A stretch of DNA of 64,000 nucleotides from Ctenosaura bakeri (Eukaryota; Chordata; Lepidosauria; Squamata; Iguanidae). Positions 23,473 through 57,969 of the stretch are shown piece by piece. The notes below the pieces were generated by a model. The model worked only from the letters and a program-made list of their open reading frames with translations, searched no databases and was not told where the DNA came from. Position 1 is the stretch's first letter. Every line of letters starts with the position of its first letter. The stretch is taken from assembly GCA_948474755.1 (NCBI GenBank), contig CAOLHI010000481.1:1178001-1242000 (forward strand), read 5' to 3'. The position numbers and the translations under genes were made by a program.

Positions 23473-23599
23473 TCTTTACAGTGGTTTACAACAGTTAAAT
23501 ATAGTTAAAAATTCACAGCATACAAAAGTTAAAATTATCAAAAAAAGTAAAACTAGTGAAAAGAAAAAGCATTAAAACAACAAATGAAATCCCAGCACA

Positions 23600-24320
23600 T
23601 TATATAATAATAATAACAACATCAATAGTAATTTTTTATTTCTTACCCACCTCTCCCCAAGGCTCTAGGCAGGGTACAATATAAATTAAAATACAATTAA
23701 AAACTCATCATTGGTTAAGATACACTAGAAACATATAAAACTATTTAAAATACAAATATATCATAATTAAAATACATCATAAGTAAACATACATCAGAAT
23801 TAGAAATACACTGGGTAGACCTGACAAAGAGATAGGTCTTTAGTACTTTTTTGAATTTGGACAACATATTTTGCTGTCGAATCTCTTCCAGCAGGTCATT
23901 CCACCGTCTACGACCAGCCAATGAGAAGATCCTCTAGCTGACCATTGCCAGTCTAGGTCTGGTCGGTGTAAGTAAATAGCCCTCAGAGGACCTGAGTATA
24001 TGGGGCAGATTGTATGGGAGGTGGTGATCCTGAAAATAACTTGGACCGAAACCATTTAGGGCTTTAAAGGTAATAACCATAACTTTGTACTTTGCCTGGA
24101 AACTAACTGGCAGTCAGTGGGGTGATTTTAATATTGGTAAGATATGCTCACTCCTTGCTGTACCTGTAATCAATCTGGCTGCTATATTTTGGACCAGCTG
24201 GAGTTTCTGAACTTGATACAAAGGTAGCCCAAGGTACAGCACATTGCAGAAGTCCAACTTGAGGTTACCAGCATGTGGACTACCATCTTTAGATCATCCA
24301 GTTCTAGGAAGGGACTCAGC
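23600..24320. repeat. Old interspersed repeat, class not resolved
   Basis: A long stretch with phrases seen in many sauropsid repeats (TTTAGGGCTTTAAAGGTAAT, GGAAACTAACTGGCAGTCAG, TTGGACCAGCTGGAGTTTCT, TTGCAGAAGTCCAACTTGAG). Its first part is an AT-rich LINE-like tail. No open frame. I cannot assign it to a named family with confidence. Confidence 0.5.
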
Positions 24321-25145
24321 TGGTGTTATCAGCAAAAGCTGGTAATATACAAGGCGCTTTCCTCCTTTTCAAAAGCCGTTTTCAAAGGATTGCTAGAATA
24401 AAAAGCGTGCAGAAAGATATTAAGAAGACTGCCAGTCTAACCTCTATGGGAAGGGTATTGCAGTGCATGGGAGCGGCCACTCAGAAAGTCCTCTCTGATA
24501 TTCCCACAAGGTGTGATGGGAAACAAAGAAAAACCTTCTCAGATCATTTCATAGGACCATGTTGGATTAAGAAAAGAAATGCACTCAATCCAGTATTGAC
24601 GCTCCAATCACAGCCAGTTCATTCTCCCTGCAGAGTTCCAAATACGAAACTCCTCACCACTGATATTCCATTTCCCATGAAAGAGAGAGAAAATAACATG
24701 GTTCTCACATGTAACAAGGATGCACTCTGCTGGAATTAAAAATCACTGCAAGGGCAGCCATTGAGAGGATAAGATCAATCTGCCTTTCACATCCATGGCT
24801 GTAAAGCTGTCATCACTTTTTTCCCCTAGAATCTGTGTGGTTGTCATATGAAGAATAAAATAGGAAAACACTACATCAGCTGTCTTGTGGTGAGACACAA
24901 TGAATTAGCGATGCTCTCTTCCAGACTCTCCAGCCCTCTTTTTTCTTTACTTATACTAAGAGAAATCCTGCCACTGGATTGTACTAAGTGCCTAGACAAG
25001 GACCTGGAGGTATAACCCTATTTAAGAAATCTGTTATGCTTCCTTCGTCTTTGTGGAGCCATACTGGGCATTCAAGGTTAAACAAGTGTCACCATAGCTA
25101 TGCCTCTCAGAGTAAGGACATGTGTGAAAAATGACCATAAATGTT
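24321..25145. other. Intergenic, one unsupported frame
   Basis: A 138-codon frame at 24323-24739 has no recognisable motif, no good splice borders and no nearby exons, so it is not called as a gene. The rest shows nothing. Confidence 0.45.
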
Positions 25146-25508
25146 TATTGCAGGGCTTATGGTGCTGTGTATGTTTAGCTTGGAGAAGAGAAGGTTAAGA
25201 GGCAACATGATAGTTATGCTTAAATATTTGAAGAGATATCATATGAAAGATGGAGCAAGCCTGTTTTCTGCTGCTCCAGAGACTAGGATATGGAGTAATA
25301 GCTTCAAAGTTCAGGAAAAGGGATTCTAAACACTAAGAAGAATTTCTTGATGGCAAGAGCAGTTCAACAATGGGATATTCTGCCTCGGAGTGTGGTGGAG
25401 TCTCCTTCTATAGAGGTTTTTAAACAGAGGTTGGATGGCCATCTGTTGTGAATGCTTTGATGGTGTATTCCTGCATGGCAGGGGTTGGATTTGCTGTTTC
25501 TATGACTC
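25146..25508 (+). mobile_element. CR1 LINE, short 3' fragment
   Basis: Contains the C-terminal CR1 protein pattern (MFSLEKRRLRGNMIVMLKYL, LFSAAPETR) with one break, then GGTTGGATGGCCATCTGTTG and a CR1 3' end. Confidence 0.88.
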
Positions 25509-25796
25509 CCAACAGGTTAGGTACGTGTCTCTCTCTCTGTGTATGTGTATGTATGGGTTGTAGTATATAGATACAGCCCACCAGGATTTGACCCAAAACT
25601 TGAAAGAGTTATTTTTGTATTAGAACTCCCTGAATCTTCCAAGCAACATGTCCACTAGCTATGCTGGATAGAGGATTATGGGAGTTGTAATGCAAACAAA
25701 TAACTTGTCTAAGCTCTGTGCTGGCATTATCAAAACTATGCTCTCAGATGTACCGCCCTGCTTTTTTGTCATAGCAATGAATGCCAACAATTATCT

Positions 25797-25801
25797 TCAA
25801 A

Positions 25802-25840
<39 letters not shown>

Positions 25841-25841
25841 A
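25797..25841. repeat. (AAAT)n microsatellite
   Basis: About eleven perfect AAAT units. Confidence 0.95.
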
Positions 25842-25932
25842 GGGTGCTTTTGGAGGACAGGAATAGGAAGCAAAGCAGGTGAAACAGTGATTGCCTCTAG
25901 GATCATGCAGGAAGTTTGCTGCTCCCAGTGCT

Positions 25933-26510
25933 CCACAGAATCATACAGCTGGAAGGGACTACAAAGGCCATCTAGTCCAACTCACTGCCATGCAGGAATT
26001 CACAGCTAAAGCAGCCCTGAAAGATGCTCACCCAACCCCTGTTTAAAGACCTCCAAAGATGGAGGCAATCTATCCCACTATCAAACAGATCCTACAGTCA
26101 AGAAGTCCTTCCTGATGTTTAGGTAGAATCTCTTTTCTTGTGAATTGAATCCATGGCTTTGCATTCCGGTCTCTCGTGCAGCGGAAAACAAGCTTGCTCC
26201 ATTTTCTACACGACATCCCTTCAGATATTTAAAGGTAACTGTAATGTCAGTTTTCAATCTTCTCCATGCTAAACATACTCAGCTTTTTCGATCATTCCTC
26301 GTTGGACTTGGTTTTCAGAACTTTGATCATCTTGGTTGATCATCTCTGGACATGTTCCACCTTGCTGATATCCTTCTTGAGCTGTGGTGCCCAGAACTGG
26401 ACACAGGATTCTAGGTGAGGGCTGACTTAAGCAGACTGGAGTGGCACTACTACTTCCCTTGATCTGGACACAATACTCCTGCTGCTGCAAAATTGCTTCT
26501 CCCTGAGCTA
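25933..26510 (-). mobile_element. CR1 LINE, antisense 3' fragment
   Basis: Begins with the complement of the CR1 tail (AGAATCATACAGCTGGAAGG, then CCATCTAGTCCAACTCACTG) and runs to GGACATGTTCCACCTTGCTG and CCCAGAACTGGACACAGGAT, the usual reverse-complement CR1 words. Right boundary approximate. Confidence 0.85.
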
Positions 26511-26533
26511 TGGAGCCAATAAAAAACAACTCA

Positions 26534-26699
26534 GGCCATTTCCGCACTAGGCTGTTATAGCGCGATGATTCCACTTTCAACATCCTATGGAATCCTGGGG
26601 TTTGCAGTTTTGGCCCCTCCCGAAACTGCAAACCCCAGGATTCCATAGGATGTTGAAAGTGGAATCATCGCACTATAACAGCCTAGTGTGGAAATGGCC
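26534..26699. mobile_element. Foldback DNA transposon, copy 7, TSD TCA
   Basis: 166 bp, short-form subfamily. Ends GGCCATTTCCGCACTAGGCT and AGCCTAGTGTGGAAATGGCC. TCA flanks both sides (26531-26533 and 26700-26702). The arms pair almost without mismatch. Confidence 0.92.
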
Positions 26700-26702
26700 T
26701 CA

Positions 26703-27250
26703 GAGAAGTTGAGTGGAGTGAGAAGACAATTTAATTAAGACAATTGGACAATTAGACCAACCAGAGCTGCTTTTGCTCTCATGAAGGGCTGGTGGCAAAC
26801 ACATTTTCCATTTGAAATTTATATTCTCCTTGTCCTTCCAAAAGTACACATTTTGATTTCATTGGTTGTAAAATATAGATGCAAGCACACACAGAATACT
26901 TTTAACCTTCAGAACTGCATTGGGTGCTTCTCTCTTTGCCACGGAGAGTTAAAATCTTTATCTAACAAAAGGATGTGCTCAATTCACAAAGGAGATGTAT
27001 ATTTTTAAATCTGTGACAAACTTGTTTGTTCTTATCTGGGCCCTCCAAGCTCAAGTTAGCTAGCAACTTTTTTTTTTCTTCATTCAGGTATCTTTTTACC
27101 TCTCTCTCACATCCTGTCAAAAGGCAGTTCCTTCTTAGTCCCTGCATCTACTAATTTTTCAAACATTTTTCAACCACTTAAAATTTAAAACAATTTCTTA
27201 AAACAATTTTTTTCGTATTATGCACTATCACTCCCGTTGATGCAATCCAG
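26703..27250. other. Intergenic, nothing recognised
   Basis: AT-rich; no exon, RNA gene or known repeat seen. Confidence 0.45.
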
Positions 27251-28122
27251 TGTTACCCTGTATGTTGGAGGTCCTGGGAGGGGCGCCCAAATAACCAAAT
27301 AAAAAACAAATTGGGGGGAATTTAACTCGAGCACTCTCATGGCTAAACGAGAGGCAGGGTAACTTTAGCAAGGATCTTTTAACCCTATGTATACAGCATC
27401 AGGTCAGAGAGCAATTAGACAAGGTTTTAAAGCAACAAATAATATTTTATTAAAGACAAGAAACACACAAGACAAAACATAAACTAACTAACTGAGAAAT
27501 AGAAATGGAGAGCTTTTCGGGAAAGGCAATACGACACCTGGTCTCGTAGTCCTGGAGAGAAGAGAGGTTCTGGGGAAGAAAGCTCAGTGGGGCTCACTGA
27601 GGGGAGTTTCCTTAGACAACCGGCAGCAAGGCGGGATGGAAGACCAAAGTAGTCCAAGGACGTCCCAAAAGTGGGGACCTTTTATAGGGTGGATTTTACC
27701 TACAGGCTATGTTATGCTCGGTGAGAACAAAGGAGATTTGGAGTTGGACAAAGGAGTTGGAAAAGGTCAAGTTTTGCATGACTGGTTTAGCTTATACTGA
27801 CAATAGCGTGGCCAGTTCGTTGATGGCCCAACATAAAGAAATGGCTTGGCTCTTGGCTGCATAGCTTTGTGTAACTCCAAGCCGAGCCAAGCTGGTTTGC
27901 AGGGAGGTTTTTCCCTAAAGCAACGGAGAGGCTTAAGTTGCTTGCCTGAATGGGGTCTTGGAATGTATAACCATTAACGGCCGCGCCTGTACGTGCTTGT
28001 CCAGGAGGCCTCTGCAAACACGTGGCGTGAGATGGCGAAGAGAGGTCAAGCAAAGACCGAATTATTTGATATCAAAAAGGATATCTAGTGCTCTCACCAG
28101 ACATATCATAACCGCAATAACA
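27251..28122 (-). mobile_element. Solo LTR, type A, antisense, TSD CCAG
   Basis: 872 bp. On the plus strand it begins TGTTACCCTG and ends GCAATAACA; CCAG lies on both sides (27247-27250 and 28123-28126). The complement of AATAAA (TTTATT) is at about 27449-27455. Homologous in reverse orientation to 12609-13516 (shared CACGTG, CCTGGACAAGC-like and GATATCAAATAATT-like words). No internal region. Confidence 0.88.
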
Positions 28123-28189
28123 CCAGAACCGCATTGGCTTTTGGGCCTGCTGTATTACACTTTGGCTCCTGCTAAGCTTGTTGTCTCCT

Positions 28190-28440
28190 AAGACTCCTAG
28201 ATCCTTTCCACGTGCACCATTTTTAGCCAAGTGTGGCTCATCCTATAATTGTGAATTTTATTTGTCCTGCCTAGATGTATTACCTTCCATTTATCTCTGT
28301 TGAAATTCATTCTGTTAGTTTTGGCCCAGCTTCCCAATATGTCAAGGTCACCTTGCATTCTGTTCTTATTCTCTGTGATATTAGCTAATTTGATGTCCTC
28401 TGCAAATCTGATGTTACATGACACCAGACCCAGGATAGAA
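28190..28440 (-). mobile_element. CR1 LINE, antisense internal fragment
   Basis: Minus-strand translation gives FAEDIKLANITENKNRMQGD, then LDILGSWAKTNRMNFNRDKW and KVIHLGRTNKIHNYRMSHTW, the CR1 reverse transcriptase region just before the C-terminal part. Neither the CR1 3' end nor the upstream domains are present. Confidence 0.85.
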
Positions 28441-29580
28441 TCTAGAGACAGCTGCTTCACCCTGTGTAATGCATGGGCCAACTCTTTCCTTGTTAGCCTT
28501 GTGTGACTGCGTGACCATTCGGATCTTGTGTTACTCCACAGGATGAACCCTATCCCGAGGTCCACAACTAAATATTAAAATATGATTCTGTGCGCCAAAG
28601 AGGTCCCCCAAAGGGGCACGTAGGCAGGCACAGTCAGAAGACCGAAAATCAAGTCAGGCCAGTAAAATACCCAGTCATGTAGCCCCAGGAGACCTCAGGA
28701 TGGAGAAATCCACAATAAACAAAGGGTCCTCAGCCCTGAGATGCCGACTTGAAGAGATTAGCGTATCTGCCCCAGGTTGAGCAAATATCCCATCAGGCGA
28801 GGACCAGAAGTCACACCACAAAACACAGCCAAAGATCCTGAGACTTTGGCAACACCTTATAATCCCATCATGCACAGGAAATTACCAGTGTGGAGCTTCA
28901 TGCCCACTGCGACTCCCATTGTTGTCCCCGGGAAAGGATTAGTCCTCCAGGTACTTTTTCTCCTACAAATAGTCCCGGTTTTGGAGCGTTTCTTTGGATC
29001 GCTCCCGCTCACCCCAGCCGACCGCCGCGCCGTCTGCCGAGCAACCCCCTCAGCCTGTGCTGAGCCCCACTTCTCTGCCTTCTCGGACCCAGGACTTCAG
29101 GACAAGGTGCAGTATTACCCCAACAACACCCCTTCAATGCTCCCCGTCCAATTTCCTCTCTTTTACTTCTTAATAGCTCTTGGGTGCGTGTGTGCGTGAG
29201 TGCATTGGTGCATGAGACTCGCATTCAATAAACTCATTTATTAAGCAATGTGGTGTGGTTTTTGGCTTGGCCTGATCCTGTAAACACTGGGTAAAAAGAC
29301 CCCACTAGGTTGCCCTGCCAGTGGAGCACACTGAGGTGTCCCCCAAGGGACCCTAGAAATCGGGGTAACACTTTTATGTGTGATCAATTCCCCCAAGAAA
29401 ACACAATTAAGTATGTTTTTAGATCTCTGGCTGGTTCTTCCCTGCAGAAGTACTGGTAAAAATTGGTCTAAATCTCGTTATGTTACCCCCCCCCATGTTG
29501 AGCTAATAATTCCCCACTGTTTCAGAGGTACTAGCATTGCAGATGGACCCATAAGTCACCGACATTTTACGGTAATACGA
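28440..29580 (+). mobile_element. Type D LTR remnant, split
   Basis: The left piece is about 28440-28528 and the right piece 29371-29580. The right piece carries GAGCTAATAATTCCCCACTG, then CATTGCAGATGGACCC, as in 7510-7570. The left boundary against the CR1 is approximate. Confidence 0.65.
28529..29370 (+). mobile_element. Solo LTR, type A, inserted in a type D LTR
   Basis: 842 bp; begins TGTTACTCCACAGG and ends CGGGGTAACA. Flanks are CTTG and CTTT. AATAAA is at 29227-29232. The middle shares TTTGGATCGCTCCCG with 13078 on. The sequence before it (TTGTTAGCCTTGTGTGAC) and after it (ATGTGTGATCAATTCCCCCA) match adjacent parts of the type D LTR at 7340-7400, so this LTR split an older one. Confidence 0.85.
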
Positions 29581-29944
29581 AGTTCTGAAGAATTTAAAAG
29601 CTTGCACATTTTTGTGGTATGTTAGTTTGCCAATAAAGGTCTCAACTGGGGTATTTTTCTGTAAACCAGCACTGCTATCTACGGTTTCCTTATGTGAAAG
29701 TAATTCATGGAAATATAGCTGTCAATCTTTTAAAAGGCCAAATATTCAAGAAGAGACCACACGATTGTTCTTTCTTCCTTTTTTTCCCTTTCTGTTCTTC
29801 ATATTTCCTGTAACAGATTAATCTTGGCTATTCTGAAATCTTCTGCAACAGATATTTGATTTATGGGCTCCAGCTGGACACAGGATGGTAAATTAGAAAA
29901 TGAAAACCTGAATCGCACAAAAGTGCAACCTCCAACATTTCAAA

Positions 29945-30127
29945 GGCTATTTCTGCACTAGGCTGTTATAGCGCGATGATTCCACTTTCAACCTCCTCTG
30001 GAATCCTGGGGTTTGCAGTTTCGGGAGGGGCCGGCCGGCCGGCCCCTCCGAAACTGCAAACCCCAGGATTCCAGAGGAGGTTGAAAGTGGAATCATCGCG
30101 CTATAACAGGCTAGTGCGGAAACAGCC
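29945..30127. mobile_element. Foldback DNA transposon, copy 8, TSD AAA
   Basis: 183 bp; ends GGCTATTTCTGCACTAGGCT and AGGCTAGTGCGGAAACAGCC, flanked by AAA on both sides. Centre is GGCCGGCCGGCCGGCC. Near-perfect hairpin. Confidence 0.92.
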
Positions 30128-30306
30128 AAAGACGAAAAGTGGGACACACGTGGCCAATCCACACCACAGTGCGTTCTAGATGAGAAAAGCTATTAACTAG
30201 GAAGAATAAACAAGCTAGGAGAGGCCACAGGAAGGACAAATAAAAATATAAAGTAATAAAAAAAACCTACCCTTTCCCCTCCTTTAACTCTTGCTCAATA
30301 AACTTA

Positions 30307-30691
30307 GGCCATGTCCACACTACACCCTTATAGCGCGATGATTCCACTTTCAACCTCCTATGCAATCCTGGGGCATTTCCACACTACATTGTTATAATGC
30401 TATTATTCCACTTTCAACCTCCTGTGGAATCCTGGGGTTTGCAGTTGAGGGAGGGGCATCTAGAATTCTCAGCCAGAGAGCTCTTTGGCCTCCCTAAACT
30501 ACAAATCCCAGAATTCCACAGGAGGTTGATAGTGGAATAATAGCACTATAACAGTGTAGTGCGGAAAGGCACCTGGGGTTTGCAGTTTCGGGAGGAGCCA
30601 CTTGGCCCCTCCCAAAACCGCAACCCCCAGGATTCCATAGGAGGTTGAAAGTGGAATCATCGCGCTATAAGAGTGTAGTGCGGAAATGGCC
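30307..30691. mobile_element. Foldback DNA transposon, copy 9 (host of copy 10)
   Basis: Ends GGCCATGTCCACACTACACC and GAGTGTAGTGCGGAAATGGCC. The outer element is short-form (GCGCGATGATTCCACTTTCA) and is interrupted by a complete long-form copy at 30371-30572. Confidence 0.9.
30371..30572. mobile_element. Foldback DNA transposon, copy 10, nested, TSD CTG
   Basis: 202 bp long-form element (GGGCATTTCCACACTACATT ... GTGTAGTGCGGAAAGGCAC) inserted into another member. CTG precedes it (30368-30370) and follows it (30573-30575). Joining the flanks gives the uninterrupted family word AATCCTGGGGTTTGCAG, proving the 3-bp duplication. Confidence 0.93.
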
Positions 30692-31040
30692 ATCGTACTA
30701 ACTTCTTTTATACTTTGAATTCAGTTTGCAGCAAAGGAAGTAAGGTAGGGGAAAGTCGGAGGAGGGGAAAGAAATTGGGGCATTCTGAGAGCAGCCAAAA
30801 TTTCAGCAAGAGACGAAGGACCAGGGCAGTCTCTGCCCAATCAGAACAGTTTCGAGGTTTTTGCAAAAGCTCTTGCATTTTTCCAACCCTCTCATTTGCA
30901 TTTTTCCTTGCATTTTTCCAACCCTCTTTCCATCTCATCCACTCCTTGAAGTGTAGAATTCCCAATACTCGCATGGGTTTCCCTTCCCCTGCCTCCAAAG
31001 CCCTTCCTATGTTCTACCAGGGCACAGGAGTCCTTTCCCG

Positions 31041-54267
<23,227 letters not shown>

Positions 54268-54804
54268 AGACCTAAAGCTGTGGAAAGAACTCTTTTGATT
54301 CCATTCTGTCAGTTGTTTTGTTTATTTGCCCCTTTTTTAAAGAAAAAAATGGAGGGAAGCCAAAGGGCATTATCAGGAATTATTTAAAGCATGCATTTTG
54401 AATCAGATAAATTTCCTCTTGCATATCTTTTCTGGTGTTAACAGCCAGCCAAATGAAGATTGCTGCTCTGGAGTCCTACTGAACAGTTGGTAGTACTAAT
54501 GTCCCTCTTAGGGGTTTTAAAGGTGTTTTGTTTTTCAAAAGCAGTTGTAGGAATCTGTAAAGGGAAACGCAGTGCTATGGTAGAAGGAATTGATAGCATT
54601 GTTTAGAACTTTTCCTTGCAGAAAATGGCCTCTTCTCTCCTGTCAGCAAAAAGCTCTCGCCTCTCCTGTCGAGTAAGAGTATACTGTGCGTTCTGGCTCC
54701 TCAGGAACTCTGCATCTGAAAGCAGGGTTATGCCTCAGGATTCCCAAGGTTGCAAGAGATTGACTGGAAGAGAGAAGTCTGATTTAAATAGGTGAAGAGG
54801 AATG

Positions 54805-55160
54805 TCATAGCAGAGCACATGCTTTGCATGCGGAAGGTCCCCCAGGCTCAATCTCAGCATAAATAAAACTAGAGATCCAGATTTTGGGGGCTCTAGTCAT
54901 AAACAGTATAGTTGGGGAGGATGGGAGGTGTGGTTGAGACTGCAGGTTTGTTGTCTTTGAGTTAAAAGGATCAGGGAACTGAAACAGTCTGTCACCAGAA
55001 CATGGATTTCTTTTTTTTTTCAGTTTGAGCTGTGGCACTCAAAATCCCCTAGCCAACATGGCCCTGCTGGCTGGGGAATTCTGGGAGGTGCATTTGAAAA
55101 AGTAACTTTTATAAGCTGTAGCTGAGTATCTGAAGAGCTGCTGCCAGTGGGTCAACCATT
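54805..55160 (+). repeat. tRNA-Ala-derived SINE, degraded
   Basis: AGCAGAGCACATGCTTTGCA, then GGCTCAATCTC follow the tRNA-Ala(TGC) pattern of A box, CATGCTTTGCATG anticodon arm and B box. Downstream, AGTTAAAAGGATCAGG and GAAGAGCTGCTGCCAGTGGG are further SINE words. It falls in the likely CMAS 3' UTR or flank. Confidence 0.65.
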
Positions 55161-57969
55161 CTGGTTCCTGCTTTTGAGCCATAGAATACTCATTCTGTCT
55201 TGAGACTAGTCTTCAAATCTGATGCTCTCTTTTTTTGGCTCACCCTTTACTCTTTCATGTGAGCCAATTTCTGCAATTGGCAGAGGCAGTTGGAATGTAC
55301 CATTGGGGCAAGGGTTGAATGCTAGAATCCTGCCATCTGAAAGAGCCATCCTTCCATATAGGAAAAAGTTGCACATTGGAAGAACGCTAAGTTGAAGACT
55401 TTTTTCTGACATGCTGTCTTTCAGTTCAGGAGGCTGGCGGTGGAGAGTTCTTTAAGCAAGTCTGAGAAGCTAGTCAAAGAGACTATCCCTGCAGAAGTGG
55501 TAAAGACTAAAAATTCAACTTTTTTCCCCCGCTATTCTCAAGACTAAATCAAATGAATGGATGAAAGCTCAGATGCCACTTCCTGTGTAAGGTGCCTGGT
55601 GGGGAACCTTTGATACTCCAGAAACGTTCAACTCTTAGAAGTCCCAAGTGTTATGGATATTGTTGGCTGGCAGACTCAGAGCATTATAATCTAGAAAAAG
55701 TCACTTTTCCAAAGTCCAAAATATCTGGAGGTTCAAATGGTTCCCATCCCTGGTTTAAAAGATATTTGAAGTGCTCACTATCTGCTATGGATATAGGGCT
55801 TTTTATACCTGGAAGGCTAGAATGATGTGAAACTACTGCACACATAGGTGGCAGCATGGAGATTAGGAACCCCTCAAAAAGACATTGGTCCACATGCAAT
55901 TTTCTAAGAGTAAGCCATGTTTACACACCTTCTGCATAACTACTGGATGGGGTTACGCTCCCCACTGAACACACAGGCTTGCAGCTTGGGGCTTACTTCT
56001 GAACTCAGATTTGAGCCTGGATGCTCATGTTTCAGCAGTGGCAAGAAGTGATATTAGACATGTTCTTTATCTGCTGTGGACACAGGGCTTGATTACCTGG
56101 AAGGCTGTGCCGACAATTCTGCACACATAGATACAAATACTGCACACTACTGGAGATTAGGAACCCTTCAAAAAGACATTGGTCTACATGCAACTTTATA
56201 AGAGTAGAGTATGTTCACACATCCATTGTTGTCACCAACAGTTCCCTTTACTTATTGTTGTCCAGCACTTAGCTCCCATTTGTGCACAGAGTCACTCTGT
56301 ACTAGATGAAGACTCTACCTGGAAATGGATCAATGAAGCTGGCTTTGGCTCACTAAACATATCACTGATCCCAGTATTGGCTGCTTGCTAGTAGCTACAG
56401 ATTGTTTATGGACCATAGAAGCACTGCACTGAGGTTAGCAATCTGCAGTTGTTAGACTGCAACTCCCATCAGCCACAGCCAGCATAGCCAGTGATGAAGG
56501 GACATAGGAATCAGTCCAAAAACATCTGGAGGGTCATAAACTATCCTCCTCCCACTACAACATGGACAGGATGGAATTTCCTAGATGGCAGTTCTGGTTA
56601 CCTTTCTGGTGTTAAAACTGTTTGGTACAATGCAGGGGCTTCACTAGAAAGAACTGACTCTTATTCCATAGTTAATTCTGTTTAATGTCCTCTTTTTTAT
56701 CTCATAAATACTGTGGTTCTTCGGGGCTTGGTGTATGTTTTAATCTGTGGTGAGTATTGATTGTGATTTATCTTTTCTATTTGATTTACAATGTGCTTTG
56801 GGGCTCTTATTTTCTCCCCCACATGTTTGGAATATGGATGCATGATTTGCTGAGTTTCTTTTTTTTAAATTCAGTTAATGTACAGGAAATGTTTTCAGAG
56901 CAAGTAAGCAAGCAAGTAGGTTGGAACGGGATGAAAAAAATGGAAACTGTCCTTAATTTTTTGTTAAGTTTCCCCCGATCCTTCATTCACCAGACATATT
57001 GGGGTACAGTTCCCATTGTCCCCGGGTGGGATGAAGGGACATGTAGTCCAACATATTGGAAGAGGACTGAAGAAGGTTGATTTAAGCTTACAGTTCCCAA
57101 ACAGATGGTGGAAAGGAAGTTCTCAACTACTTTAACTGGGTGGTAGGAGTTGATGGAATGATACCTCTCTGTAGAAAATGAGCACATTGAGGAGGAATTC
57201 ACTCTGAATATGGAGAATCCTATGCTGATGGGATTCAGACTAGATTATCACCTGACTAAATCTGATGACATAAAAATCAACAAGAAATTACCTCCAGTTG
57301 CTTGTGAATAGAAGATAGTACTTCAATGGTTTTTAGAAACAGGGACTACCTCTTTCAGCTACTCAAACTACATAACATTTTTGTTATTCAGATTCCTGAG
57401 GGCTAAAAATGAAGAACTTCTATTCTCAAACGCTCTATTGGGAAATACTGGTCTCAGAAGGTGTTTTTTTTTAACTGATTCATCTTGTTGATTATATGAC
57501 TATTAGAACAATGACTTAATTTAAATAAATAAAAAGTTTTATTCAACAGTAAAGAAGTTTATGTTCTTTTATGAATGCAAATTAATACAGCCCCCCTCCA
57601 CATTTGTGTTTTTGACTTTCATGGATTTGATTATTTGTGAGTTTCTTCAGCCCATGCCCTCCACCTTGGACACTTCTTTTCTGGGGAAACTCTCCCTCTC
57701 GGAGGCTCCAATGAGGCCACACAGCCCTTTAAAAACCAAGCTGTGGTCTTTCTCCTCCTCCTCCTTCACCAGCCACTGCTTGGTGAGCTAAGGATGGATA
57801 GTAGCCCAATTTCTCAGGAACGCAAACCCTCTCCCAGTGCCCCCACACACACCCAAGGAAGAAGATGGACAAGAGAAGGAAGTATAGGGCCATGATGCTG
57901 ACCTACTCCTTTTCCCTGACCTGGTTTTGACCCTGGATGCCCACTCTCCCCAGTATGCCTCAGCTCCCT
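55161..57969. other. CMAS 3' flank, one large direct duplication
   Basis: A segment of about 170 bp at 55761-55930 recurs at about 56050-56224 (shared GGAGATTAGGAACCC, TCAAAAAGACATTGGTC and TCTGCACACAT-like words). No supported gene. Frames at 56491-57080 show no motif. Confidence 0.65.

Noticed and set aside
24323..24739. 138-codon frame as a gene
   Set aside because: No recognisable motif and no partner exons; lies beside old repeat DNA.
54810..54860. tRNA-Ala gene
   Set aside because: Boxes are degraded, the acceptor stem is not formed, and SINE body sequence follows.
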